Assembly (NCBI RefSeq): GCF_016031635.1
Contig: NZ_JACEGD010000028.1
Location: 32,729-96,728, forward strand
Reading direction: 5' to 3'
Length of the DNA: 64,000 bases
DNA from: Bradyrhizobium diversitatis
GTDB lineage: Bacteria > Pseudomonadota > Alphaproteobacteria > Rhizobiales > Xanthobacteraceae
In this document: positions 1-8,786 of the stretch, one piece after another
How positions within the stretch are numbered: the stretch's first letter is position 1
Layout: each line of letters begins with the position of its first letter
Program-made: the position numbers and the translations under genes
Notes under the pieces: generated by a model
What the model saw: only the letters and a program-made list of their open reading frames with translations
Database searches by the model: none
Told to the model about the DNA's origin: nothing

Positions 1-2
1 AG

Positions 3-689
3 GCGATGGTCCCGGGCGTCGAGAAGATCAACGAAGCCAAGATCCCGGTCGTCAACATCACCGACCGCTCAGCCGGCGGCAAGTTCCTGTCCTTCGTCGG
101 CGCCGACGACTACAGCCTCGGGCTGGAGACCGCGCGCTTCCTGCTGAAGACGCTGGGCGGCAAGGGCAACATCGTCATCATCGAGGGCGTCAAGGGCTCG
201 CTGACCAATGTCGACCGCGTCCGCGGCTTCAACGACGCGCTGAAGGAGAATCCGGGCGCCAAGCTGCTGGCCTCCCAGCCCGGCAACTATCAGCGGCTCC
301 AGGCGCTCCAGGTGATGGAAAACCTGATGCAGTCGAACTCGCAGATCGACGGCGTGCTCGCCGCCAACGACGCCATGGCGGTCGGCGCGATCGAGGCGCT
401 CGACGGGGCCAATCGCAAGGCCCAGGTGATCGGCATCAACGGCACCAAGGAGGCGATCGACGCGATCAAATCCGGCAAGCTGCTGGCGAGCGGCGACTAC
501 AACGGCTTTGCGCAAGGTTGCCTCGGCACCATGATGGCGATCCGCTCCTTGCGCAATCAGCCTGTCATCAGCGAGATCGTGCTGAAGCCGACCGTCATCA
601 CCAAGGCCAATTACCAGCCGTTCGACGTCCCGCTGGAGCAGCGGACCTGTCCGACCTTCGAGGACGCCGGCAAGCTCGGCGCGAAGTAG
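3..689 (+). CDS. Sugar ABC transporter periplasmic substrate-binding protein (5' partial)
   Basis: The reading frame is open to the left edge of the window, so the true start and signal peptide lie upstream; an in-frame ATG at 6 is internal. About 228 residues are visible, the C-terminal two thirds of a type I periplasmic binding protein of the RbsB/LacI family. Recognisable elements are the NITDRSAGG stretch, a VDRVRGFNDAL segment typical of sugar-binding proteins, and the VLAANDAMAVGAIEAL segment around residue 120 that forms part of the hinge and ligand pocket. The family captures sugars or polyols in the periplasm and delivers them to an ABC permease. The ligand cannot be assigned. Any permease and ATPase genes must be upstream, because the next gene downstream is unrelated. 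Confidence 0.85.
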   Translation, partial: AMVPGVEKINEAKIPVVNITDRSAGGKFLSFVGADDYSLGLETARFLLKTLGGKGNIVIIEGVKGSLTNVDRVRGFNDALKENPGAKLLASQPGNYQRLQALQVMENLMQSNSQIDGVLAANDAMAVGAIEALDGANRKAQVIGINGTKEAIDAIKSGKLLASGDYNGFAQGCLGTMMAIRSLRNQPVISEIVLKPTVITKANYQPFDVPLEQRTCPTFEDAGKLGAK

Positions 690-765
690 ACCACCCGATC
701 ACGTCGAGTCCGGACGGCCGCCCCCGCGGCCGTCCCAAGAACTGAAGCAAGAAACGGAGACCATC

Positions 766-1053
766 ATGCTGTTCGCCATTCACGCCCTCGACCGCACCGG
801 TGCGCTGCCCACGCGGCTTGCCAATTACGACGCGCACAAGGCCTTCCTGAGCGATACCTCGCGCTTCGGCGTCAAGATCGTGATGCCGGGACCGCTGGTC
901 TCCGATGACGGCCAGGCCATGATCGGCAGCCTGTTCCTGATCGAGGCGCCGGGCCGGGCCGAGGTCGAGGCCTTCAATCGCGCCGATCCGTTTGCCGCGG
1001 CCGGGATCTGGGACAAGGTGACGATCACCGGCTTCCTGCGCCGGCAGGGTTGA
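766..1053 (+). CDS. YciI family protein
   Basis: This 95-residue protein fits the whole length of the YciI/YCII family, small ferredoxin-like-fold proteins that usually dimerise. Visible family features are the HKAFL segment near residue 25, the GPLVSDDG turn with the following GSLFLIEA strand, and NRADPFAAAGIW near the C terminus. YciI-like proteins are suspected to be small enzymes or ligand-binding proteins; no reaction is established for this one. A GGAG ribosome-binding site lies seven bases before the ATG. It follows the sugar-binding protein by 76 bases on the same strand, and a terminator-like stem-loop follows at 1072-1114. Confidence 0.8.
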   Translation: MLFAIHALDRTGALPTRLANYDAHKAFLSDTSRFGVKIVMPGPLVSDDGQAMIGSLFLIEAPGRAEVEAFNRADPFAAAGIWDKVTITGFLRRQG

Positions 1054-1071
1054 GGCCCGCGACGACAAAGT

Positions 1072-1114
1072 GCGAAAACAACCCCATGCACAGTAGAGCG
1101 GGGCTTGTTTTCGC
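1072..1114 (+). terminator. Stem-loop terminator after the YciI gene
   Basis: GCGAAAACAA plus CCCC (1072-1085) pairs with GGGG, a bulged C, and TTGTTTTCGC (1100-1114). The loop is about 14 bases and the 3' arm is T-rich. The hairpin starts 18 bases after the YciI stop codon, a good position for termination. The sequence also resembles dispersed repeats of bradyrhizobia, but that is from memory. Confidence 0.45.
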
Positions 1115-1293
1115 TTACGAATTTCCGATGCATCGCGCGGCCTCGCATCCGAGGCCGATACCGCCCCGGATCGGCGGTGATTTTGACTCGTCGGGCAAAA
1201 CAGGAGCATAATGCCATCATCACCCGATGTCAGTCCCGTCCTCCGTCAGAGCAATCGCATATGGTGCTTTGCGCGAGCTGAGCGCGCGCCTCG

Positions 1294-1420
1294 TCCTTCG
1301 AGACGCCCGCCGTTGGCGGGCCCTCAGGATGAGGCTAAGCGGCATCGGTGCTCGTTGAAACTAGAGCAACGCACTCGGTCCTCATCCTGAGGGCCCGCCA
1401 ACGGCGGGCGTCTCGAAGGA
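1294..1420. repeat. 41-bp perfect inverted repeat, likely bidirectional terminator or REP-like element
   Basis: Positions 1294-1334 and 1380-1420 are exact reverse complements over 41 bases, separated by a 45-base spacer. Each arm also contains its own smaller palindrome, GCCCGCC-GTT-GGCGGGC. The element sits between convergent genes, where such paired repeats can end transcription from both sides. The core TCCTTCGAGACGCCCGC resembles dispersed palindromic repeats of Bradyrhizobium genomes; that likeness is recalled, not searched. Confidence 0.75.
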
Positions 1421-1481
1421 TGGCCACAGGCGATCCCAAGCGTTGGCGCGACTAACTCGACGCGAACTGGCTTCAGATCCC

Positions 1482-2474
1482 TCAACTGCTCATGGCCGGC
1501 GCGGCCTCTTCGAGATGACACGCCACCCATTGCTCGGCTCCCGCCGCGCGCAGCATCGGCTCCTCTGTCCGGCAGCGGTCGAAGACAAAGGGGCAGCGGG
1601 TGTGGAAGCGGCAGCCGCTGGGCGGATTGATCGGGCTCGGCACGTCGCCCTTGAGGATGATGGGATTGCGCTGCGCCCCCGGCTCCGGCAGCGGCACCGC
1701 CGAGAGCAGCGCCTTGGTGTAGGGATGCCTTGGCGCGGCAAAGATCTCCCGGCGCGGCGCCACTTCCACGATCTTGCCGAGATACATGACCGCAACGCGA
1801 TGGGTCATGTGCTCGACGATCGCGAGATCATGGCTGATGAACAGCAGCGCGAGGCCGAACTCGCTCTGGAGATCCTGCAGCAGATTGACGATCTGCGCCT
1901 TGACCGAAACGTCGAGCGCGGAAACCGCCTCGTCGCACACGATCAGCTCGGGTTCGGCCGCGAGCGCGCGGGCAATGCCGATGCGCTGACGCTGGCCGCC
2001 GGAGAATTCGTGCGGCCTGCGGTTCAGCGCCTCGCGCGGCAGACGTACGGTGTCCATCAGCGACGTGACGCGAACCTCGAGATCTTCCGCAGACTTGGCG
2101 AGGCCGAAATTGCGGATCGGCTCGGCGAGAATGTCGCGCACGCGCATGCGCGGATTGAGGCTCGAGAACGGATCCTGGAACACAACCTGCACGCGCCGGC
2201 GCATCTGGCGCATCGTGCTCGGCGCGGCGTCGTCGATCCTCTGGCCGTCGAGGATGACCTGGCCCGAGGTGATCTCGAACAGCCGCAGGATGGCGCGGCC
2301 GACCGTCGATTTGCCGCAGCCGGACTCCCCGACCAGCGACAGGGTCTCGCCTCGCGCGATCTCGAACGACACGCCGTCGACCGCATAGACGAATTCCGAC
2401 TTGCGGTTGAACAGGCCGGTCTTGACCGGAAAGTGCTTCTTGAGGTCGTTGACCTGGAGCAGCGGAGGACTCAT
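1482..2474 (-). CDS. Peptide-type ABC transporter ATP-binding protein (DppF/OppF-like)
   Basis: This 330-residue ATPase energises uptake through the neighbouring permeases. The Walker A GESGCGKST is at residues 49-57, the ABC signature FSGGQRQ at about 157-163 and the Walker B LIVCDE at about 177-182. The C-terminal extension holds GCRFHTRCPF, the cysteine-bearing oligopeptide-transporter domain seen in the DppD/DppF and OppD/OppF families. Its ATG overlaps the stop of the preceding ATPase gene by four bases (ATGA). It is the last gene of a five-gene operon: binding protein, two permeases, two ATPases. The family moves dipeptides, oligopeptides, nickel or other small amides; the neighbouring hydantoin genes suggest an amide-like substrate, which is an inference. 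Confidence 0.9.
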   Translation of the reverse strand: MSPPLLQVNDLKKHFPVKTGLFNRKSEFVYAVDGVSFEIARGETLSLVGESGCGKSTVGRAILRLFEITSGQVILDGQRIDDAAPSTMRQMRRRVQVVFQDPFSSLNPRMRVRDILAEPIRNFGLAKSAEDLEVRVTSLMDTVRLPREALNRRPHEFSGGQRQRIGIARALAAEPELIVCDEAVSALDVSVKAQIVNLLQDLQSEFGLALLFISHDLAIVEHMTHRVAVMYLGKIVEVAPRREIFAAPRHPYTKALLSAVPLPEPGAQRNPIILKGDVPSPINPPSGCRFHTRCPFVFDRCRTEEPMLRAAGAEQWVACHLEEAAPAMSS

Positions 2475-3460
2475 GCCGCGATGGCTCCCTTGGCGGCGTA
2501 ATGACAGGCGGCGACGTGGCGGGGGCCCTTCTCCTCCAGCCCCGGCGCATATTGCCGGCAGAGATCGGTCGCGAGCGCGCAGCGGCCGGCGAAGACGCAG
2601 CCGGTGATCGGCTTGCGGAGATCCGGCACCTGCCCGGGAATCTCGGCGAGCCGTCTTGCCGTTCCCGTCAGCGAGGAGCCGAGCCGCGGCACCGCGCCAA
2701 GCAAACCCTGTGTATAGGGATGACGCGGCGAACGGAACAGCTCGGCCACCGGCGCCTCCTCGACCTTGCGGCCGGCATACATCACCATGACACGCTCGGC
2801 GATCTCGGCGACGACGCCGAGATCGTGGGTGATGAGGATGATCGCAGCACCCACGCGGTGCTTCAGATCGAGCATCAGCTTCAGGATCTGCGCCTGGATC
2901 GTGACGTCGAGCGCGGTTGTCGGCTCGTCCGCAATGAGAAGCTTCGGATTGCAGGCGAGCGCGATCGCGATCATGACGCGCTGACGCATGCCGCCGGAAA
3001 GCTGATGCGGATATTCGCGCACCCGGCGTTTCGGCTCGGGAATGCCGACCAGCGTCAGCATCTCGATCGCGTGCGCTTCTGCCTTCTGCTTGTCGAGGCC
3101 CTGATGGATCATCAGGGTCTCGCGGATCTGGCGGCCGACGGTGAGCACCGGGTTCAGGCTCGTCATCGGCTCCTGGAAGATCATCGAGATGTCGTTGCCG
3201 CGGATCGCGCGCATCTCGCGGTCGGACAGCTGCAGCAGGTCCCTGCCCGCAAAGCGGATGCTGCCTGCGATCCTGCCCGGGGGCTCCGGGATCAGTCGCA
3301 TCAGCGACATCGAGGTCACCGACTTGCCGCAGCCGGACTCGCCGACGATGGCGAGCGTCTCGCCCTCGTTGACATGGAAGGAAACCCCGTCGACCGCGCG
3401 ATTGACGCCGCTGGGGGTGCGGAAATGGGTCTGGAGGTTCTCGACTTCGAGCAAAGCCAT
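2471..3460 (-). CDS. Peptide-type ABC transporter ATP-binding protein (DppD/OppD-like)
   Basis: This is a 329-residue nucleotide-binding subunit that pairs with the DppF-like protein. The Walker A GESGCGKS is at residues 40-47, the signature LSGGMRQ at 154-160 and the Walker B LLIADEP at 174-180. The C-terminal GCVFAGRCALA region is the oligopeptide-transporter domain. The ATG at 3460, before ALLEVENLQTHF, was chosen because ABC ATPases of this group begin just before this strand. An upstream in-frame extension of 22 residues looks unlike the family. The gene lies 31 bases after the permease stop codon. Confidence 0.9.
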   Translation of the reverse strand: MALLEVENLQTHFRTPSGVNRAVDGVSFHVNEGETLAIVGESGCGKSVTSMSLMRLIPEPPGRIAGSIRFAGRDLLQLSDREMRAIRGNDISMIFQEPMTSLNPVLTVGRQIRETLMIHQGLDKQKAEAHAIEMLTLVGIPEPKRRVREYPHQLSGGMRQRVMIAIALACNPKLLIADEPTTALDVTIQAQILKLMLDLKHRVGAAIILITHDLGVVAEIAERVMVMYAGRKVEEAPVAELFRSPRHPYTQGLLGAVPRLGSSLTGTARRLAEIPGQVPDLRKPITGCVFAGRCALATDLCRQYAPGLEEKGPRHVAACHYAAKGAIAA

Positions 3461-3491
3461 CGCGATCAGCCTCGATCCATCACAGGCAACA

Positions 3492-4415
3492 TCACAGACT
3501 CTTGGCCATGCGCGGGTCGAGCGCATCGCGAAGGCCGTCGCCGAGCAAATTCACCGCGAGAACGGTGACCGACAGGAACGCCGCCGGGAAGAACACGATA
3601 TAGGGCTTCACCTGCCACAGTGCGCGGCCCTCGGCCATGATGTTGCCCCAGGACGGGATGGTCGGCGGCGTTCCGGCGCCGATGAAGGACAGGATCGCCT
3701 CGGTGATCATGGCGCTGGCGCAGATATAGGTCGCCTGCACCAGCATCGGCGCGACCGTATTGGGCAGGATATGGCGGAGGATAATCATTGGAGAGCGCGT
3801 GCCGCAGGCCACGGCCGCATCCACATAGGGTTGCTCGCGAAGCGACAGCACCACACTGCGCACGAGGCGCGAGACGCGCGGGATTTCGGCAACGGTGATC
3901 GCCAGGATGACGTTGCCGACGCTGCCGCGCGTCAGCGCCATCAGCGCGATCGCGAGCAGGATCGGCGGGATCGACATCAAGCCATCCATGAACCGCATCA
4001 GGATGCCGTCGGCCCAGCGGATGAATCCGGCGATCATGCCGATGGCGAGACCCGCCGCAGATGCGAAGATCGCGACCGACAGCCCGACCGTGAGCGAAAC
4101 GCGCGCGCCAAACAGCACGCGGGAATAGATGTCGCGGCCGAGCACGTCGGTGCCGAACCAGAAATCGGCCGACGGCGCCCGGGTGCGCTTGGCGGGCGCG
4201 AGCGCGGTCGGGTCGACCGTGCCGAGATAAGGCGCGAAGACCGCGATCAGCACGAGCGTCAGCAGCAGCGCGCCGCCGATCGCGACCGTCGGATGGCCGC
4301 GCAGGAGGCCGACGAGGCCGCGCCGGATTACGACCGGCCGCAGGATCTCGGGCAGCTGCGGCGCGACGACGAGGCCGGCCGGAAGCGATTGCGGATTGAC
4401 GGTGGTATCGGTCAA
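3492..4415 (-). CDS. Peptide-type ABC transporter permease (DppC/OppC-like)
   Basis: This 307-residue inner-membrane permease has about six membrane segments. A DppC-type N-terminal part reads FWFGTDVLGRDIYSRVLFG near residues 100-118. The cytoplasmic EAA-like loop that contacts the ATPase, RDPMI/GTRSPMIILRHILPN-type, is near residue 210. It forms the heterodimeric channel with the DppB-like protein encoded just upstream. The gene start overlaps the preceding stop by four bases, so the two permeases are probably translationally coupled. Substrate specificity comes from the binding protein, not from this subunit. Confidence 0.9.
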   Translation of the reverse strand: MTDTTVNPQSLPAGLVVAPQLPEILRPVVIRRGLVGLLRGHPTVAIGGALLLTLVLIAVFAPYLGTVDPTALAPAKRTRAPSADFWFGTDVLGRDIYSRVLFGARVSLTVGLSVAIFASAAGLAIGMIAGFIRWADGILMRFMDGLMSIPPILLAIALMALTRGSVGNVILAITVAEIPRVSRLVRSVVLSLREQPYVDAAVACGTRSPMIILRHILPNTVAPMLVQATYICASAMITEAILSFIGAGTPPTIPSWGNIMAEGRALWQVKPYIVFFPAAFLSVTVLAVNLLGDGLRDALDPRMAKSL

Positions 4416-5353
4416 TAGCGGATCCTCGGGTCAACGAGCGTGTAGACGACGTCGATCATCAGATTGACGAGGACGTAGACGAAGCTGAACAGCAGCACGA
4501 TGCCCTGGATCACCGGATAGTCGCGGCGCAGGATCGCATCGATCGTGAGACGACCGAGGCCGGGGATCGCGAACACGCTCTCGGTCACGACCGCGCCGCC
4601 GATCAGGAGCGCGATGCCGATCCCGATCACGGTCACGATCGGTACCGCCGCGTTCTTCAGCGCGTGAATGAACAGGATGCCGCCCTGCCCGAGTCCCTTG
4701 GCCTTGGCGGTGCGGACATAGTCCTGCTGCAGCACTTCGAGCATGGCTGCCCGCGTGATGCGTGCGACCAGCGCGATATAGACGCAGCCGAGCGCGATCG
4801 CCGGCAGGATCAGGTTCTCGAGCCACGGCCAGAAGCCCTGCGCGAGCGGCGTATAGCCCTGCACCGGCAGCCATTCGAGCTCCAGCGCGAAGACGTAGGC
4901 GAGCATGTAACCGACCACGAACACGGGCAGCGAGAATCCGAACACGGCAAAGCCCATGATGACGCGGTCGATCAGGCTGCCGGCCTTCCACGCCGCCACC
5001 ACGCCGAGCGGCACCGCCACCACGATCGTGAGCAGCAGCGTGACGATCATCAGCGACAGCGTCGGACCGAGACGCTGCCCGATCATCGCCGAGACCGGCA
5101 GATTGGTGAAGATAGAGGTACCGAGATCGCCGTGCAGGATGCGCCAGACCCAGCTTCCGAACTGGACCAGGAACGGCCGGTTGAGGCCGAGGCTCTGCCG
5201 GATGCGCTCCACATCCTCCGGACTCGCCTGGTCGCCCGCGATCACCACGGCCGGATCGCCCGGCGCGATGTAGAGCAGGCTGAACACGAACAGCGCGACG
5301 ATCGCCATGACTGGCAAGGTCGCGACGATGCGACGGAGGATGTAGGAGAGCAT
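4412..5353 (-). CDS. Peptide-type ABC transporter permease (DppB/OppB-like)
   Basis: This 313-residue permease starts with MLSYILRRIVATLPVMAI and carries the LLYIAPGDPA motif near residue 30 that marks DppB-type subunits. About six hydrophobic segments follow. The C-terminal EAA loop, with RTAKAKGLG near residue 205, should dock on the ATP-binding proteins. It forms the membrane channel with the DppC-like protein. The gene lies 17 bases downstream of the binding-protein gene and overlaps the next permease by four bases, so the operon is compact. Confidence 0.9.
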   Translation of the reverse strand: MLSYILRRIVATLPVMAIVALFVFSLLYIAPGDPAVVIAGDQASPEDVERIRQSLGLNRPFLVQFGSWVWRILHGDLGTSIFTNLPVSAMIGQRLGPTLSLMIVTLLLTIVVAVPLGVVAAWKAGSLIDRVIMGFAVFGFSLPVFVVGYMLAYVFALELEWLPVQGYTPLAQGFWPWLENLILPAIALGCVYIALVARITRAAMLEVLQQDYVRTAKAKGLGQGGILFIHALKNAAVPIVTVIGIGIALLIGGAVVTESVFAIPGLGRLTIDAILRRDYPVIQGIVLLFSFVYVLVNLMIDVVYTLVDPRIRY

Positions 5354-5370
5354 CTGGCCTCAGCGCACGA

Positions 5371-6975
5371 TCATGCGGACTTCGACACGCCCCAGAAGAA
5401 CGGCAGCGGTCCCTTGGCAACGCCGGAGACGTTCTTGCGCCACGCGGTGTAGCTCAGGAAGAAACCGGTCGGCGCGTAGACGACGTCATCGATCGCCGCC
5501 TTGTTGAGGCGGCCGATGGCGGCCTTCTCCTCGTCGAGGTTCTTGGCCTCGAACCACGAGGCGACCTCCTTTTCGGTGGCCGCGCTGGTGGGCCAGCCGA
5601 ACCAGGCCTTGTCGCCGTTAGCACGAATGGCGGTGTAGGGAGCCGGATTGACGCAATCCGCGCCTGCGTGCCAGGTGTGGAACATGTTCCAGCCGCCCTG
5701 TCCCGGAGGCGTCTTCTGCGCGCGGCGGGAGCCGACCGTACCCCAATCGGTTGCAACGAAGTCGACATTCATGCCGAGCTTCTTCAGCAGATCCGCCGTG
5801 ACGTCGCCCTGTGCCTTGGTAATCGGCTGGTCCTGGGCCACCAGGCACGTAACCGGCTGACCGGAATAGCCGCTCTCGGCGAGCAGCTTCTTGGCCGCGT
5901 CCAGATCGCGCTTGCCCTTCAGGATATCGCCGCCCACTTCGGTGTAGAGCGGCGTATCCGGCGTGAAGTAGCCGGGCAGCGGCTTCCACAACGAATTGTC
6001 GTCGCCGACGATCGCGCGCATGTAGTCTTCCTGGCTGAGCGCCATCAGCACCGCGCGCCGCGCCTTGACGTCGTTGAACGGCGGATAGAGGAAGTTCATG
6101 CGGAACGAGCCGATATTGCCGAGGGGATCGCCGATATCGACGCTGATATTCTTGTTCTTCTTCAGAACTGGAACGAGATCCGCGATCGGGTTCTCCCACC
6201 AGTCGATCTCGCCGTTCTGCAACGCGGCCGCCGCGGTTGCCGGATCCGGCATGATCACCCACTCGACGCGGTCGACCATCACCTGCTTGCCACCGGCCAG
6301 CCATGACGACTTCTCCTGCCGCGGTGAATAGTCGGCGAATTTCTCGAAAACGGCCTTCGCACCGGGGACCCACTCGCTCTTGGCGAACTTCAGCGGACCG
6401 GAGCCGATATATTCAGAAATCTGCTTGAACGGATCGGTCTGCGCGATGCGCTCCGGCATGATGAAGCCGCAAGGCGAATTGTTCTTGCCCAACGCGTAAA
6501 GCAATTTCGGGAAGGGCTGCTTCAGCACCCATTTGAAGGTGCGGTCGTCGACGGCCGTGAGCTCCTGCTGGAGCGCCTTGATCATCAGGCCCATCGGATC
6601 GCGCGCCGACCAGCGCGTCAGGCTTGCCACGACGTCCTTGCTGAGCACCGGCTCGCCATCGTGGAACTTGAGGCCGGGCCGCAGCTTGAACGTCCAGGTC
6701 GTGCCGTCGTCGGTCACTTCCTCGGACTCGACCATCTGCCGCTGCGGCTGGAACGAGGAATCGATGCCGTAGAGCGTGTCCCAGACCATCGCAGCGGCAT
6801 TGCGCACGACATATTGCGTGCCCCAGATCGGGTCGAAATTGGCGAGATTGGCCTGCGGCACGAAACGCAGGGTGCGTGCAGCCGCGCCCTGGGCGATCGC
6901 CGGGGCCGACAGGCCTCCCGTCAATGCCAGACCGCCCGCGCCCGCCAGTCCCTTCAATACCGTCCTGCGATCCAT
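5371..6975 (-). CDS. Peptide-type ABC transporter substrate-binding protein (SBP_bac_5 family)
   Basis: This 534-residue periplasmic protein belongs to binding-protein family 5 (DppA/OppA). The N terminus, MDRRTVLKGLAGAGG, has a twin-arginine motif followed by a hydrophobic stretch ending in APAIAQG, so Tat export is likely. The body has the family's WTFKLRPGLKFHDGEPV segment near residue 95 and a typical two-lobe length. A strong GGAGGA ribosome-binding site precedes the ATG. It is the first gene of the five-gene importer operon, with a palindrome-rich leader about 60-100 bases upstream. Its ligand is unknown; the hydantoin-processing genes downstream in the same island point to a small cyclic amide, peptide or related compound. 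Confidence 0.9.
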   Translation of the reverse strand: MDRRTVLKGLAGAGGLALTGGLSAPAIAQGAAARTLRFVPQANLANFDPIWGTQYVVRNAAAMVWDTLYGIDSSFQPQRQMVESEEVTDDGTTWTFKLRPGLKFHDGEPVLSKDVVASLTRWSARDPMGLMIKALQQELTAVDDRTFKWVLKQPFPKLLYALGKNNSPCGFIMPERIAQTDPFKQISEYIGSGPLKFAKSEWVPGAKAVFEKFADYSPRQEKSSWLAGGKQVMVDRVEWVIMPDPATAAAALQNGEIDWWENPIADLVPVLKKNKNISVDIGDPLGNIGSFRMNFLYPPFNDVKARRAVLMALSQEDYMRAIVGDDNSLWKPLPGYFTPDTPLYTEVGGDILKGKRDLDAAKKLLAESGYSGQPVTCLVAQDQPITKAQGDVTADLLKKLGMNVDFVATDWGTVGSRRAQKTPPGQGGWNMFHTWHAGADCVNPAPYTAIRANGDKAWFGWPTSAATEKEVASWFEAKNLDEEKAAIGRLNKAAIDDVVYAPTGFFLSYTAWRKNVSGVAKGPLPFFWGVSKSA

Positions 6976-7036
6976 GAAGTCCTCCCAGAAACGCCGTGAT
7001 GCCAGCTATTCATTGGCAAAGGGCAAGTGAAACCGA

Positions 7037-7072
7037 GCCCATTTGCAAGCAAATGGTATGCCACTAATGGGC
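7037..7072 (-). promoter_or_regulatory. Nested inverted repeats upstream of the first ABC importer operon (candidate operator)
   Basis: CCATTTGC-AA-GCAAATGG (7039-7056) is a perfect 8-bp inverted repeat with a 2-base centre. An outer pair, GCCCATT (7037-7043) and AATGGGC (7066-7072), also matches exactly. The site is 64-97 bases upstream of the binding-protein start, where a dimeric repressor or activator would sit. The cognate regulator is not known. Confidence 0.4.
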
Positions 7073-7115
7073 CTCGCCAGTCGGATCACATCGCTCTTTT
7101 TGGCCGGTCCAGGCT

Positions 7116-8786
7116 TCAAAGAGCGGCCGCCAGCGTCGGTCCGGTCTCGATGTGCGGGATCGCCTCGACCAGTTTGCGCGTGTAGTCGGTCTTCGGATTG
7201 TCGAACAGCGCCCGGCTTTCGCCCTGCTCGACGATGCCGCCATTGCGCAGCACGATGGTGCGGTCGCAGAGCATGCGCACCACGTTGAGATCGTGGCTGA
7301 CGAACAGCAGCGCGATGTCGTTCTCGCGCCTGAGGCGGTCGAGCAGCTGCAACACCACGGCCTGCACGGAAACGTCGAGCGCGGCGGTCGGCTCGTCCAG
7401 CACCAGGAGCCGCGGCCGGCAGGCGATGGCGCGAGCGATACCGACACGGGCTTTCTGCCCGCCGGAGAGCTGATGCGGAAACCGCGGCAGCAGATCAAGC
7501 GGCAGTCCAACCCGTTGCGCGCATTCTTCCACACGCTGACGCAGCGCCTCACCCGTGCGCATTCCGTCGAGCCGCATCAAGGGATGGGCAATACAATCGA
7601 ACGCCGTGAAGCGCGGGTTGAGACTCTCGTTCGGATCCTGAAAGACCATCTGGATGTCTTTGCGGAGCGGCGAGCGGTGAAAATCACGCGACGCCACGTG
7701 GCCGATCGATTGCCCGTCGAACACGATGTCGCCTTCGCTCGGGTCGATCAGGCGACAGATCATCCGCGACGTCGTGCTTTTGCCGGAGCCGGACTCGCCG
7801 ACCAGACCGACGCTCTCGCCGCCGGCCATGGTCATCGAGAAGTCGGCAACCGCGGCGGAGCCCTGGTCGAAGCGCTTCGCGAGCTTCCGCACTTCCAGCA
7901 GCGGCGGTGTGCCATGTGGCAGCACCGGCCGTGGCTTGTCGAGAACGGCGTTGTAACGCTCTCTCTCCTCCTCAGTCACGAGGTCTTCGATCCGTGACGT
8001 CGCCGTCGGCGATGCCGCGACCAGGCGCCTCGTATAGGCGTGCTGCCGCGCGCTGAAGAGCTTGCCGGGGCTCGCCTCCTCGACGATGCGGCCACGCTCC
8101 ATCACGGCGATGCGGCGGCAATAGCGCGCGGCGAGGCCGAGGTCATGCGTGATCAAGATCGTCGCCATGCCTCGCGCGGCGGCAATGTCCGCCAGGAGAT
8201 CCATCACCACCTTCTGCGTGGTCACGTCGAGCCCGGTCGTCGGCTCGTCGGCGATCAGCAGAGCAGGATTGCAGGAGATCGCAATCGCGATCATGACGCG
8301 CTGGCACATGCCGCCCGAGAGCTCGTGCGGATAGGCGTTCATCCGCTGCTCGGGATCGCGGATCTGGACCGCGCGCAGCAGGTCCAGCGCCTCGGCGCGC
8401 GCGGCCTCCTTCGAGATGCGCTTGTGCGTGAGGATCGCATCCGCAATCTGCAATCCGATGGCGCGGATCGGATTGAGCGCCGCCCGCGGGTTCTGGAAGA
8501 TCATCGACATCGCGGCGCCCTGGAGCTGGCGGAGGTCATCGCCCCTGAGCTTTGTGACGTCCTGCCCGCGAAACAGGATCTTGCCCCCGGTGACGCGCCC
8601 GGCGGCATCGAGCAGCCGCGTCGTCGCAAAGCCGGTGACCGACTTGCCCGAGCCGCTCTCGCCGACGAGGCCGAGCATCTCGCCGGCCTTGACGGTCAGC
8701 GTCACGCCGCGCACAGCCTCGACCATTCCGCGCCGCGTTGAGAAGGCGACGTGGAGGTCGTCGATCCTGAGCAGGTCCTCGCTCAT
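7116..8786 (-). CDS. Fused dual-ATPase subunit of a peptide-type ABC transporter
   Basis: This 556-residue protein holds two ABC cassettes in one chain, equivalent to DppD fused to DppF, as in GsiA and YejF. The first cassette has Walker A GESGSGKS near residue 40 and a slightly unusual signature LSGGMCQRVMI. The second has GESGSGKST near residue 335 and signature LSGGQKARVGI. The start at 8786 (MSEDLLRIDDLHVAF) was chosen because it is the usual beginning of the cassette and overlaps the permease stop by four bases; longer in-frame extensions are antisense-like translation of the permease. It powers the second importer of the island and is the last gene of that operon. Confidence 0.9.
   Translation of the reverse strand: MSEDLLRIDDLHVAFSTRRGMVEAVRGVTLTVKAGEMLGLVGESGSGKSVTGFATTRLLDAAGRVTGGKILFRGQDVTKLRGDDLRQLQGAAMSMIFQNPRAALNPIRAIGLQIADAILTHKRISKEAARAEALDLLRAVQIRDPEQRMNAYPHELSGGMCQRVMIAIAISCNPALLIADEPTTGLDVTTQKVVMDLLADIAAARGMATILITHDLGLAARYCRRIAVMERGRIVEEASPGKLFSARQHAYTRRLVAASPTATSRIEDLVTEEERERYNAVLDKPRPVLPHGTPPLLEVRKLAKRFDQGSAAVADFSMTMAGGESVGLVGESGSGKSTTSRMICRLIDPSEGDIVFDGQSIGHVASRDFHRSPLRKDIQMVFQDPNESLNPRFTAFDCIAHPLMRLDGMRTGEALRQRVEECAQRVGLPLDLLPRFPHQLSGGQKARVGIARAIACRPRLLVLDEPTAALDVSVQAVVLQLLDRLRRENDIALLFVSHDLNVVRMLCDRTIVLRNGGIVEQGESRALFDNPKTDYTRKLVEAIPHIETGPTLAAAL

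Larger units (their letters stand above)
1054..1481. other. Intergenic region between convergent genes
   Basis: This 428-base gap separates the YciI gene (plus) from the first ABC transporter operon (minus), which converge on it. It holds a stem-loop at 1072-1114 and a long inverted repeat at 1294-1420. The translated frames here are short and have no family features, so no gene is called. Confidence 0.6.

Noticed and set aside
1443..2501. Plus-strand open frame of 352 codons opposite the DppF-like gene
   Set aside because: It is antisense to an ABC ATPase with complete Walker motifs, and its composition is that of a shadow frame.
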